NCBI GenBank assembly: GCA_015698045.1
Contig: BLAL01000034.1
Span: 1,426,001 to 1,490,000, forward strand
DNA length: 64,000 nt
Reading direction: 5' to 3'
DNA from: Rhizophagus clarus
Lineage: Eukaryota; Glomeromycota; Glomeromycetes; Glomerales; Glomeraceae
Numbering within the stretch: the stretch's first letter is position 1; the number at the start of each line of letters is the position of its first letter. The position numbers were made by a program, and so were the translations under genes. The notes beneath the pieces were generated by a model. It worked only from the letters and a program-made list of their open reading frames with translations. It had not been told where the DNA came from and searched no databases. Positions 10,998 through 23,127 of the stretch are shown piece after piece.

Positions 10998-12642
10998 ATT
11001 TTAACGTAAAACATATATGTAATACACGTAAATTTTTTTTTTTGAAATTTTTAATTGGGTTTATTAATTTTTTATTTTTTCTGTCAATTTTGACCCAATT
11101 TTATTATATGAATTTCGTTATTTGTAGTTTTGACATAAAGATTGTAAATAAACATTTAGTATGTTTCTTAACAAAATTATTTTTAAAAATTATTTTAGTT
11201 TAGATTCACTTTAGTATAGTTTAGATAGAAATAGTATTTTAGGAGTATAGCTTAGATAGGAATAGTATTCTAGGAGAGATGCATAGGAAAGTAGGAAGGG
11301 ATAAGAAAAATAGGAAGAAAAGAAAAATAGGATTAGATAGAAAATAATCTTATAAATATACCCTTGTAATAAGAATTAGGAGAAATTATTCAGAGGAATT
11401 CAGGAATTAGGAGGAAAAATAGAAAGAAAAGAAAGGTGAAATGAAAAGAAAAATAGGATTAGATAGGAAATAAACTTATAAATACATCTTTGTAAATGAG
11501 AGAAAACCTTGGCCAGTTGTCAGATTTGGATTTGAATAATTAAAGTAATAAAGATTATTTTTTAAAGATAACTTCAAGTTTACCTATTGTTTGCTTAGGA
11601 TAAAATAATAATTATGAAATAACATAATTAATTAATGGAAGGAAATTGCATCTTAATTGATGTTTGAGAGTACTGTCCTTAAGGGTAAAGTGTATTTATA
11701 TCACAACATATATATGATTTTAGACTAAAAAATGTAGATCATCACGTAACCCAAAATGAGCAAAATTTATGATTTCTCGCAAACTACCATATGAATTTTG
11801 TTAAACACACATTTAAAAAAAGTATAAACATGCGCTTCATTTATTTATTAAAGTGTTTAACCATTTGCTATTAGTCTTTTTGAATGTATTTAGACTTTTA
11901 AAATCAAATATGACTAATAATAAAAAAATAAAATGGTATTAATAAAAAATTTTATTTGAATAAGTAAATGCACAATGATTTTTTGACATAAATATTCTTT
12001 TTTATTATATTATTAACTTGTAAGGTTTCATAAGTTTAAAGTTAATTTGAAGATATGTTCTCTAGGTGATTCGCAACTTACCATAGGAGATTCGCAACTT
12101 AATGATGACTTCATAGTGTAATATTTTGTTATAAGCCTTATTTGTATTATACTTTACTAAAGTTTATTTGAAAGACAGAAACTCTAGCTTTTTAAAGAAT
12201 ACTTTTAAACAGTTTTTCATAAAATATTGAGTGAGTTTTCCTTGTAGCAAAGTAAAAAAAAAAATGATTTTTTTTTTTAGCTATATGATCAGCCATGTCG
12301 ATCCCTCTACCCTTAATTAATTATAATATTATTCTGATATGCTAAATAAAGAGTGAAATTATATTTGTTTAAAAATTAAAGTATATTGAAAGTGATGGTG
12401 GAAGCTTTCTTAAAATGAAAGTTAAAAGAAATGCAGTTAAGGGAAATCCAGAGAAAACCCTTGGTATTTGAGATACCTAAAAATGATACTATGATAAGAG
12501 TGTATGAGAAAAGCATTAAAAGAGTAAAAGAAAGAATGTAAAGAAAAATGTTAGAATGTCAAGAGAAAGAAACATCTAAACTAAGCATATAATGAGTTTT
12601 AGTGTAGAAAACTAGCATGGCATAGTATTATTATACTGATAG
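10998..12642. other. Non-coding stretch between two hAT elements
   Basis: Apart from the LTR-like segment described separately, I see no gene. There is an imperfect inverted pair AATTGGGT/GACCCAATT at about 11,052-11,100. Short A-rich minus- and plus-strand frames here are not credible. A small direct repeat (gATTCGCAACTTA) occurs twice at about 12,069 and 12,089. Confidence 0.5.
11205..11510 (+). repeat. LTR-like segment with internal duplication
   Basis: Two near-identical blocks about 121 bp apart (starting near 11,324 and 11,444) share AAAAATAGGATTAGATAG, then AAATAA and CTTATAAATA, ending in TTGTAA. A second, shorter duplication, TTTAGATAG(A/G)AATAGTATT, lies at 11,219-11,270. A TATAAATA box followed by a short leader is what a retrotransposon LTR promoter looks like. 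No primer-binding site, TG...CA ends or protease/polymerase ORF was found, so a solo LTR or a SINE-like fragment are both possible. Confidence 0.35.
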
Positions 12643-15316
12643 TAGGGTGAGGGAAAGTTCAAGTCCTGGACTTTAGGACTAAGTTTTTGAACTCAGTCTT
12701 AGCAGGACTGGGTCCTAATTTTTGGGACCTAATTGAGACAGTCCCAAATCAGTCTATATTATTTAATCATATAGATCAATCACATTTTAATAAATTCCTG
12801 TGTTCCTATTAAATCAACCGCGTTTTATTCTCTGTCTTTGTTTCATTCTTGCCAATTACCATTAATTTTTCCTTTCCAATAAAAATGTCAGATAATGATT
12901 TTGATGATGTCAATTGTGATGAATATGAATATGAATCATTTCTTAATAATGAGTATAATCAAGATGCACCAAATACACCACAAGATCCTGTAATAAGCGA
13001 GGAGGATGATAATTCTGAAAAAGAAAATTTATCCCAATCTCGTTGAATTTCACCAGCATGGAATTATTTTAATGATAGAATATCCCAATATCTAGGAAGA
13101 CCAATCTGTTGCAGATGTCAAAAAGTTTTTGGAAAGGATACCGATATTTCAACTTTAAAGCGGCATCTTTCTTCTGCACATAAAATAACGATAGAAAATG
13201 TTAAACATATGTTAAAAACTCAAAGTGTTTTGAATTTTAAACGAATTGATCCTTGGCCAAAAAAAGAAAAAAGTGAACGTGATAATGCAGTAGTAGAATG
13301 GATCATTGGAGATGCACAGCCTTTTCGAACAGTTGAAAATTTATAATTTAGGTAAATGGTTAACACTTTTGATTCTCGATATCAAGTTCCAGATAAAAAT
13401 AGAATTAAAAATTTGGTAATAGATTATTTTGAAGCAAAACATGATAATATACAACTAGATTATGTCTTATATATACTATGGGCCAGTACGGACAATTAAA
13501 ACTAAGGACATAATCTAGTATACAATATGATTTAAATAATATCCTAGGAAAATATCCCTAATGACAGATATTTGGACATCAACGTTCAATAATGATGCAT
13601 ATCTTGGATTAACAATCCATTTTATTGATAATGATTGGAATTTGCGAAATTTCTTATTAGATATTATGTCATTTACTACATGTCATACTGGAGGTAACAT
13701 AGCTGATGCAATTATATCAACTTCGAAAGAATTTCATATTTTTGAAAAAACCTTAGCTTTAACCAGTGATAATGAATCAGCAATGGTAGTTTGTGGACGT
13801 ATAATAGCAGCAGAACTTGTATATGAACTTGATAACCAATCTTTCTGTCACTATAGATGTTTCGCGCATATTTTAAATCTAGCTGCACAGCAAGGAATTA
13901 AAATTATTGATAATGAGATTGGTAAAATACATGAATTAATGAAAAAAATTAAAAATTCACCCCAAAAATGTAACAGATTGCGAGAATTGTGTTTGATAGA
14001 GAATTTGCAATATTATAAACCTCAAATAGATGTTGAGACCTAGTGGAATAGCACATACTATATGATAATAAAGTTTCAAAAAATATTGCGTCTTATTGAA
14101 ATGTTAGCAGCAACGGATCTAAGCATTGGAAATTTAATGCCAGATGCAGAAAGATAGACAAAAATTAAAGTAAGTTAGAATTATTGTTTATCAATCTTTT
14201 AAAATTTTAACATGTTTACAAAACAAATAGGATACTTTAATCTTACTTGAACCATTAGAAAAGGCAACTGTACTACTTTTGGCCTCTTCTTATCCTACTA
14301 TTTCAGATATTAGGTTCTTATTTCTTGGAATTCAACAGCATCTAGATGATTATGTTAGAAAAGAAGGATTTAGTCAAAGCAGAGTGGCATCATCAATCCT
14401 TGAAAAAATTAAAAAATATTGGGAAGTGGTGGATTCATTTACCACAGTAACCACAATACTAGATCCACATACTAAACTTACTTTATATGTAACAGGAGAA
14501 GAATCAACAAATATGGTAAATGCAATAAAAAATCATTTTACAGAGTATAACGTATCTCCACCTCCAGCAATGTTATTTAATACTAATCAAGAAACAATAA
14601 GCAACTGGGAGTATTTCTATCAGTTGAAGAGAAGGCGGTTAGATGTCTTAGGTTCACAAACAGAAAGATCAGAAAGGAGATCAAGATCAACCAGAATTCA
14701 TGAAGAACTTGATCGGTACCTTGTCTTACCATGTGATGATAATATTAAACTTTTATTATGATGGAAGGCTTATTTTCAAGAATTTTTAGCATTGGGAGCA
14801 ATGGCACATGATTATTTATCCATCCAAGCTACCAGTGTACCATGCGAACAAGCATTCTCTGTGGCAAGTAATACTATAACCCATATAAGGAATAGATTAC
14901 TTTTAGAAATAGCTTGTGCATTATTATGTTCAAAAAGTTGGTTTGAAAAAGAAATTGAAAATAAAAGAAAATAATAATTTTTTAGAAATTAATATTATAT
15001 TTCGGTGTGAAAAAAAAATTGTTGTGGCTTAGCGAATTAGCAATACAATAATAAATGTGATTAACCTTAGATCAGCTGATTAATAATAAATTTGTTATCG
15101 ATATACAGTACGATCAAAATGTTAATAAATAAAAAAATAATTAAAAATGAGTTTTATTTTTATGCAAATTAAACAATTAATATAAATATATAATAAAGCA
15201 ATTGTCTGGACTCAGTCTGAACTCAGTCCATCTTTGACTGAGTCCAGTCTGTTCATGTACCAGGACCAACAAGTCCTAGGATTTTAACCAGACTGTAACA
15301 GACCTTCTCCACCCTA
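12643..15316 (+). mobile_element. Complete but decayed hAT element with 8-bp target duplication
   Basis: The left end begins TAGGGTGAGG at 12,643 and the right end finishes CCACCCTA at 15,316, giving imperfect inverted ends TAGGGTG. Immediately outside, ACTGATAG occurs at 12,635-12,642 and again at 15,317-15,324, a perfect 8-bp target site duplication as expected for hAT. Both arms carry subterminal copies of GGACT/AGTCC and GACTGAGTCC-type motifs. The 2,674-bp element encloses one transposase pseudogene in forward orientation. Borders are directly visible and are the firmest of any element here. Confidence 0.92.
12885..14974 (+). pseudogene. hAT-family transposase pseudogene
   Basis: It starts at MSDNDFDDVN with an acidic leader, then a BED zinc finger (ICCRCQKVF ... 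LKRHLSSAHK, about 13,105-13,185). The catalytic core has MTDIWTSTFNND at 13,561 and LTSDNESAM near 13,765. DVET-stop-WNSTYYM follows near 14,032-14,060, a family hallmark with a stop replacing Arg. The C-terminal dimerisation block SVPCEQAFSVASNTI lies near 14,835-14,880, with the conserved Glu retained. Stops interrupt at about 13,044 (R*ISPAWNYF), 13,347, 13,353, 14,041, 14,155 and 14,759. One short GT-AG intron near 14,170-14,230 is plausible. It is clearly a dead copy. Confidence 0.85.
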
Positions 15317-15324
15317 ACTGATAG

Positions 15325-15567
15325 GATCGTCTTTTCTCTTCATAGCAGTCAACTCACACAATTGATATAGTAATCAAGACTATCTATAGAAAACCTAACG
15401 TATTGAAGTAAACCTTCGCTGGATACTTCTCTATGATGCAAATCTATATCATGTAAATGAGAATATGGATCTAAACCATAAGAACGTCTTTTAATTTGCG
15501 TGTAATCCCTAAGTTATCTTTCCAGATGGTCAACACCTGACAACAGGGGATCTATATAGAATGTTTG
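15325..15567 (-). pseudogene. Possible LINE fragment, left flank of the large insertion
   Basis: On the minus strand this flank contains stretches of coding-like sequence (for example RRSYGLDPYSHLHDIDLHH and LLQYVRFSIDSLDYYIN) broken by stops. It lies directly against the left end of the 11.4-kb element. The right flank of that element (27,013-27,460) reads as a LINE-like fragment in the same orientation, so both may be halves of one interrupted copy. Identity is uncertain. Confidence 0.3.
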
Positions 15568-15593
15568 GTAACATTGGGAAATTTTTTTAGGGG

Positions 15594-15800
15594 ATATATA
15601 TCGATGGATAGGTCACATGATATATATTGATAATAATCGGACTCGTCAAGTAGTATCGATGTGGTAAATGATGACAAATTATCAGAATTTAACTAAAATA
15701 ACAAATATCGATAGAGATGTATATCGATGGAAAGGTCACATGATATCTATCGATAATAATCAGACTCGTCGAGTAGTATCAATACGGAAAAGATGATTAC
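15594..15800. repeat. Subterminal direct repeat of the large element
   Basis: Two copies about 125 bp apart contain TATATCGATGGA(T/A)AGGTCA, then CATGATAT(A/C)TAT, GATAATAATC, AGACTCGTC(A/G)AGTAGTAT. They lie just inside the left terminal repeat. Their position suggests transposase-binding subterminal sites (inference). Confidence 0.7.
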
Positions 15801-16035
15801 TTATCAGAATTAAGCCTAAACGATAAAAGTCGAGAAAATTTCATACGATAAAAATCAAGAAAATTCAAACGATAAATATTGAAAATATTCATTGCGATTA
15901 CTAACGTAAATTTATTTATTTATTTATAATAATAAAATTCATAATAAATTCATAATGATAATAATTATAATTAATTATAAAATATTAGTATGCCACTTTA
16001 AAATAAAACATTACTTTCCAACCTATGAATAATTG

Positions 16036-17849
16036 CTAATCATCATAAAACAAGTCGTCATGCAACGTCATTAATGTATCATCATCTCTAAGAATTACAT
16101 CTGTTTCCTCCTCCTTTTCAAAAGAGCCTGTTTTTGGGATTTCTGGAACTTCTTCCCTCAATATCTCCTGCGCATCATGTATAGTAAAACCTCCTTTTTT
16201 TTCGAATAAATCCTAATAAAGTATTAATTCGAATTTTATCTAACTGAATAGATTTCAAATTATATAAATTGGTTTAAATAACAGCCACATACCTTAAATT
16301 TCTGATATTGTCGTTCTAGAGGTTTTTTCTCGTACTTTACGTCAGGGTAGCTAGGATTCAATACTATATCGCATATTGCTGATGTATAAATATAGATATT
16401 CTGAAATGACTCGTCAGTATCAGATATTGCGAGAAATGTGAGTTTTGTTATATTTTCGATTACATTATCGTTATCATCATATAACTTATTATAACACTCT
16501 TTAATTTGTGGTAAATTTTTCCAGCTCGTTATATCTTGCGGGCTTTTTCGTTTATTACTACTTATTGATTATAGACCGAATTCCTTAAAAATAGCGCTTT
16601 TCACTGCTGCAACGTGTACTCCTCTCATATCTTTCATTTTTCGCATGAGCTATAAAAGAAAATAAAAAATCCATAATGATAATCGAAAAATTTAAATTAA
16701 ACACAACAGTTATGATTACGATTATTAATGATAATCACCATAGAATGATAGCGTCCTGAAAATACGTTCGTCCACTCTCTATAGCCTACTTCACGAAGAT
16801 AATCAGGATGATGTTGATTTAGCCAATTTTCGAGCTCCAACTTAAAATTTTCAAAGGTAGGCCACATATTGTCCAGAAAGGATTTATTGCACACCGAGTT
16901 ATAACTTTCCTATATTAGTGTGTGATAATAAATAATTGCAATTATGTTGTGATTTGGTGACGGGTGGTATAAGAGAGAATAGCACCAGGTTTTCGTTAGA
17001 AACTTACATTGAAGACCTTTTCGCTTAGGTCAATTTTTTTCTTTTTCTCATTTTGCAACTTAATCTGGTTCTGGATTCATCTGACTTTCTTGAGCATCTC
17101 TTTATGTAATTCATATAGAACTCGTATTTGCCTACCTTGTTTTATAAGCATGTCCTCGCAACTTTTTCTGCTTTTAGGAGGTTGGACATTGATCTCTGGT
17201 GTTTCTTCTGCAGTTGTAGTTGACGAGCTTCTTCCATGCTCAACAGCTGGTATGGTCGGCCTACTGCGCCGTACATTTTCTCTATTTGTTTCTGATACAA
17301 GCGTTTTGAAATGTTCATCGCCAGCTGACGTTAATGTATTAACCCAGTAAATTGTATTAGGTGTAATAAATGTAAATTGAAATGAAATGTTGACAATTTT
17401 CGAGTCTGGAAATTATCACTTACTTTGCTTTGATTGTCTGCCGTATGTTTTGAGTTGTTTAAAAATATATTCCTTTATCCTTCGAGTGTTATCTAAAAAA
17501 TAAATGATTGATTATGAAAGGTTTATTAACATAATATCTAATAAATCATAATAAATATATATGGATCATTACCTTCTGCTAGTGGTGTAGTTTGCGAAGA
17601 TTTCGCTACTACTTTCATTTCTTCTTGATCACTATCTGGTCCCTGGTTACTAGTATCTGATTTTTTGGCTATCTCTTTAGTTTATGAACTAATAGTATCT
17701 GATTCTTTAGCAGGCTCTTTAGCTTGCGAAGTATCTTTCCGCTTTACGATTTTTCTTGGGCCTTCTTGTTCATTATTATATTCATTATCTGATTCCTGAG
17801 ACTGTTTATCTTTGTTAGCTCTAGTAGAATATTTTCATTTTTTTGGCAT
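16036..17849 (-). pseudogene. Unrecognised second gene of the large element, with in-frame stops
   Basis: Read on the minus strand from ATG at 17,849 (MPKK, then TGA), the frame continues as a Ser/Glu/Lys-rich N-terminal region (SQESDNEYNNEQEGPRKIV). A Lys-rich helix-prone stretch follows (MLKKVR, TGA, IQNQIKLQNEKKKKI), then blocks WPTFENFKLELENWLNQHHP and REWTNVFSGRYH, a central MRGVHVAAVKSAIFKEFG, and an acidic tail ending LMTLHDDLFYDD. Short introns with GT-AG borders lie near 16,211-16,290 and 16,651-16,700. Four in-frame stops (two TGA, two TAA) make it non-functional. I do not recognise the family. CACTA-related elements often carry a second DNA-binding protein, and the layout fits that, but this is inference. 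Confidence 0.6.
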
Positions 17850-18656
17850 TTTTTTAAAAAAGGTTTGAAACATATTAGTAAAAAAAGAAAAATATAAATG
17901 GTTAGATTAAAGAAGAGCGAAGAAAAATTTAGTATAAAGTAGAAAAAGGAGCAAACGAAAAAGGATTGAAGAAGAAGCAGATGAAAAAGGATTGAAGAAG
18001 AAGCGGACGAAAAAGGATTGAAGAAGATTTGAATGTAAAATCAGAGATAAAAAAAGTTTAAAAAAAAGGTTGGAAAAGTATCCTATATATAAACTTTTCT
18101 AAAGTTTGATAAACTATTTAGATCAGTAAAACTCGATGTGATGCATAAATAATTATAATGCATACTAATTAAATTATTATAGTGACGCGTTATTAATTGT
18201 AATGCATAATTAAAATATTATAACAATGCATATTAGTTAATTGTACTCAAAATTAAATGGATTAAACAAGGGATAACGACGCATATTAGTTAATTGTACT
18301 CAAAATTAAATGGATTAAACAAGGGATAACGACGTATATTAGTTAATTGTACTCTAAAATTAAATAAATTCGAGGATAACAATGTATATTAGTTAATTGT
18401 AAATAAATTCAAAGGATAACGATGCATATTAATTATTTGTAAATAAATTCAAGGGATACGGTAGGACCCCAGAAACTTATATATGAAATCTCAGGAAAAA
18501 TCCAGAAATTTTACTATGATTTTTACCCAAGATTTTTCCTATTAATTTTACCATTAAATAGTATTAAGATAATTTGTATTACTATGAAATTTACCCTTGT
18601 ATAAGCGGAGACATTTAAAATTTTATTTACTAATTTAAAATATAGTGCTTGTTATT

Positions 18657-21600
18657 TTAATTACAAAAAATGGATGCAAATTGTGTATTAGTACTAGAAT
18701 TATTAAAAATATCATAAATTCGTAATGAGTTGCTATCTAATGTAAGCATTGAATTATTATGGAATGTTACGGAACTTTTGCCAAGATAATAAACCACTTC
18801 CTTGGAGGTTATATGCGCAAATAATTTTCCACCAGCCAGACAATCATTTGTAAAAAGTGATCCGTTATATACGTTAATAACTAATGCAACTGAAATATAT
18901 GACACTAAGTCAATATTATCAACACTACATAAAATAAGTGAATGTTTTCCGCCAATACTTTCATACATAGCTAATACTCTTCCAATGCATAATTTTTGGT
19001 CAGAAAAAATGATCAAAAATCCATCTATTTCTAAAGGATTATTTTGTGAAATATTAGCACAACCAATATCTAAATAAATTTAAATTTTATATAAATGTTT
19101 TGTAAGATTTCATTTTTAAATATAGAAAAAAAAATTGTTTTTACCTTTTAATTCGGATTGGTTTGCTAAACTGGAAATACTTTCTATTCTTTTTCTTCCT
19201 TGCCATCGTTTATTTCTATTACGAATTATTTGACTAAAATCATTATTATTCAACTGAGTTATTAAATGATTTGCAGTATTACGATTAATTTGATCATTAG
19301 AATTAATCCCAAGATTAACCCCTGGTTTTTGGTTAATTCCACGAATATGATCAGAATTTGAATATGCTTCATGTGATCTTCGAATTGACAGTATTTGATG
19401 AACATTGATGGTATTATCTTTTCTAAAAATTAATTCTTCAGGTTCATTATCCAGTAATTCAATATAAGTTGGTGTATTATTTTCCAAGATGTATCGAATT
19501 TCTGTAGATTTAATAAATTCTAAATTTAAATTTTCACATTCATTATCACTTTTACTTTCGTTATTCTCATTGTCTGTTTCGATATCTTCCTCATGATTCT
19601 CATCTAGCAATTCATTTAAAGTTTCATCCAGTTTAGATATCCTTATAATCTCTGAAGCAGCATTCTCAAATTTATAAATTTGTTCTTCATCTGATTCATT
19701 ATTTTTAATTTCATTATCAGGATAATCAGAATGCAATATAATATCAAAATTAGTGACAGGAATTTCTTGATTTTGTTTCTTAATTCCAAGAAAATTCATA
19801 AATGAAGACGCATTTGAATACGCTATCCTAATAGCATCACTAATTTCATCATCACTTGGCCATTGTCTTAATAATTCAATTTCATTTTCGGGTAAAACAT
19901 ATCCATCAATATCAAAAATATACCCTAATGAACAAAAATAAATTAGCAATTATTAACGAGTCAAAAATATCATATAATAAATTTAATAATTTATATACCT
20001 TGTGCTGATATTTTTCCTTGATTACTTGTTAAATTTTCAAGTCGTAGAAGTTTATCTCTATACATTACTCTATTTACTATTTTATAAAATTCATAATAAG
20101 TAAAATCTGGTACAATTTGTCATGCCAATCCAAATATATGTTTAATAGCTTCAGTACCATGTTCCCATGAGAAAAATGGAAAGTTTGAATAATAATCTCG
20201 ATATACAATTATTAATAAAACTATTGATTCAGCTAAACTAATAAAAATTTTCCAACTTTGTATAGAAATGCAACTTTTTGAAAAAGAATACCATTTATCA
20301 GAGTGAAGATTACTACACTGAATTAAATATTCTTTCCACATTATTAAAAAAAATAAGCCCTCATTGCCATAATAATACGTGTTTTATGAGATATAGAACG
20401 ATTTAAATATGCATCAAATAATTCACCTAATAAATTAAAAAAAAAAAATAAAATAAATAAAAAGTAATTTAATAATAAATTATTTTATAATAAAAAAACT
20501 TACCAAAAACAAATAGATAAACAAATAAACTTAATTTATCTGATTTAATAATTCCATTTTCTTGACATTGATTTAAAACTGCTGAACTAAAGAATCTATA
20601 CGTGGCACCATCATCCTGTTTATCTATATTGATAACATCTCTCATATATAAAAAGCTGAATTTTCATCTTTTGCAAGAGCTAATATTTGATCGTATCTAA
20701 CAGTATCTTTACCAAGCACTAATAATCGAGCTCCACTATGTACATTATTTCTGCCATTTTTCTTAGCATGTTTCGAATCTTGGACTCGAATTATTGGCCT
20801 GTTATTATATATTGGTGCTGAAAAATTAATTTTGTAAAATTCATCTTTATATTGCAAAAAATCAGTTGCTTGATCTCCCTTCATTAATTCCATTTGTGCA
20901 TTAAATTCACTAGCTGCTCCATCCGATGCAATACTAATTAACTTTAGGTTAGCTTGTATTGTCATCTTAATCAATTCATATAACAAGTTATATATTTCAT
21001 TTGCAGTATCATTTCCTTTTGTAGGCAATAAAGTAATTACAACAGGAGGAATTCGTGTAATTGGTATCTGAAAAACATTGATTAATAGTTAAATAAATAC
21101 ATTAACGAAAATTAATACATAAATATTTTTCTTACTTTTAATAAAATACAATGAACTTGTGAAGCAATTTCATTATTTTCTCGAATATTGTTAATTATCT
21201 CATGTATATCACTATACATATCAACATGTGATTTCTCAAAAGACATTGTGGATCTGACAATACAGCCTAATTCTTGAGAATATGTTAATTTAGAACGAAC
21301 TTTTGTACAATCAGTTATTGCTACTACTGGTCCGTTCCAATTTAAAGCATTCATTGCTCTGGCAAATCTAGCAACATTTTCATAAACTAAATTTGGATTA
21401 GTTAATTTATCCTCATCTTTAGTTCGCAAATATCTAAATAATAAATAATTATTAATTTAAAAAATATTTTTAGTGATTTTTTTTTTACATTAAAACAATT
21501 ATAATAAAATATGATACCTGATTGATCGTAAATCCATTCTAACAAATAAATTTTTAAAAATTTGATATTCTTTACTACTATCTGATAATAAGCTAAAAAA

Positions 21601-22825
21601 ATGGTGTAAGTGTTCTGAATATCTTAACCCTCTCTTACTTTTCCCTCTCTCTTCAATGTCTTTTATTTGTAATATTAATTGAGCTAAATTACAAAAAGTT
21701 TTATCATTATTAAACTTCCCGCTTCTTCCATATTCTGCTAATTGAATCCACATGTCTGATTCTTTATTTTTCACCGATCCAAATAAATCTTGAAATCCTG
21801 GATTTTGTAATAATTTAACCAAAGTGTTATTAAGCAACCAATGTTTGGGAATATACTTGGCAGTTTCAGGAGTTGCACGATTCTATAAAATTTCAATTTC
21901 ATTAAAATAATAATATAAATTATATAAAATATTTAAACATTAAAATATTAGCTTACCACATCTATAGCATTTAATAACTGTTTATTTGTTTTTAATTTAT
22001 TACAATTATTACAAATTTGAGGAATATTAGCGGTTAATGATTCACACTTGGTACTCCTAACAGATAATGTTTCCTTATCTAAAATCCATTTAGCATTCAT
22101 TCGCAAAGTAATTTTTAATTGTTGACATTCATCCGGAGTTAATTTAGAATAAGAAAATTTGGAGTTTTTTGGAAATTTAGTTGGAAATAATTTCTTTGCT
22201 ATCACAAAATCATTTTTTGAACCACCAAAATCAGCTGTACTTTTGAGTACATATTGTTTAATTTTTTCATCAATTAAACCAATACAAGCTTTTGTTTTGG
22301 CTTTATTTTGTGAATCTTTATTAGATAATTCTGAAAAATATTTTAATACACTAACTTGCTTATCTGTTTTCATTTGGCACTTATTACGTTTTGCATGGCT
22401 GATTAAATTTTTTGCTCTATACGTTCGGTCCAATTTTATTTTCTTCCCACATTGACATCTAACTAATTTTGGTGATATTAGTCTTAAAAAAAATTTATTA
22501 CGATGCAATTTCTTTTCTTCATCACAAATATTAGGAGGATAATTAACTAAATCATCATGCAATTCATATTCTGATTCAGAACTGTCACTTTCGTCTTCTT
22601 CATTTTCTGATTCACTACTAACAATATCATCAAGTATTCTCTTTTTTGTATTCTTGATAGGATTATTTAGTTTAGAAGAGTTTGTTGTGTAGTCTGTTGT
22701 AACTTATTATTTTCTGTATTTCTTTCTTTAGATTTTTCTTTTTTATTTTTAATAAAGGATATGGGAAAATTTAACGTGGCTTGAATAGTTCCTTTAGAGG
22801 CTTTTTTTGATGACTCAGCACTCAT
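18657..22825 (-). pseudogene. Putative transposase of the nested element, family not recognised
   Basis: It starts MSAESSKKASKGTIQATLNF at 22,825. A finger-like block follows, VRCQCGKKIKL ... NLISHAKRNKCQ (about 22,375-22,460; Cys-X-Cys then His-X5-Cys), suggesting DNA binding. A core of about 600 residues contains VVAITDCTKVRSKL (about 21,300), LISIASDGAASEFN (about 20,920) and SWEHGTEAIKHIFGLA (about 20,130). These are candidate Asp-Asp-Glu positions of an RNase H-like transposase. An acidic region and a C-terminal domain ending FASIFCN follow. Introns with GT-AG borders lie near 21,883-21,956, 21,436-21,517, 21,069-21,135, 20,426-20,502 and 19,926-19,997. Damage is light: a frame change near 22,670, a 2-nt insertion near 20,645, a T-run frameshift near 20,345, and TGA at 20,120-20,122 where Arg is expected. 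The catalytic assignment is inference. Confidence 0.65.
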
Positions 22826-23097
22826 TTTCAAATACGATAAGATTAAAAATTTTAAAAAAAAATTTTTAATACATATGTATATGTATATATATGGTAAATT
22901 TATATAATTGATTTACCCATTTATAGAAGAAACATGATTATTGCATTATGATGATTTACCCATGTATATTCTTAGAACTTTCGAAAAATTTACCCTTGAA
23001 AAATTTGGACTTTTTTTTTCTTTATTATAAAATTTACCCTTAATTATCCTGTAAGTTTTACGAAATTTTTATATAAAAATTACCTTTGAGTTTACCT

Positions 23098-23127
23098 AGG
23101 ACCCCATATATAAGTTTCCGGGGTCCT
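23098..23127. repeat. Terminal hairpin at right end of nested element
   Basis: AGGACCCC (23,098-23,105) and GGGGTCCT (23,120-23,127) form an 8-bp stem with a 14-nt spacer, so the right terminus is itself an inverted repeat. The corresponding inner arm at the left end is decayed at five positions, all transitions. Confidence 0.8.

Larger units (their letters stand above)
18463..23127 (-). mobile_element. Nested TIR element with 8-bp target duplication
   Basis: The left end begins AGGACCCCAGAAACTTATAT (18,463). The right end, read inward on the minus strand, begins AGGACCCCGGAAACTTATAT (23,127). About 33 bp align with six mismatches, all transitions. GATACGGT is present on both sides (18,455-18,462 and 23,128-23,135), a perfect 8-bp target duplication. 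The element is 4,665 bp and holds one multi-exon minus-strand gene. An 8-bp duplication is typical of hAT and P-type transposons, but the AGGACCCC ends and the protein do not match a family I can name. Confidence 0.92.
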
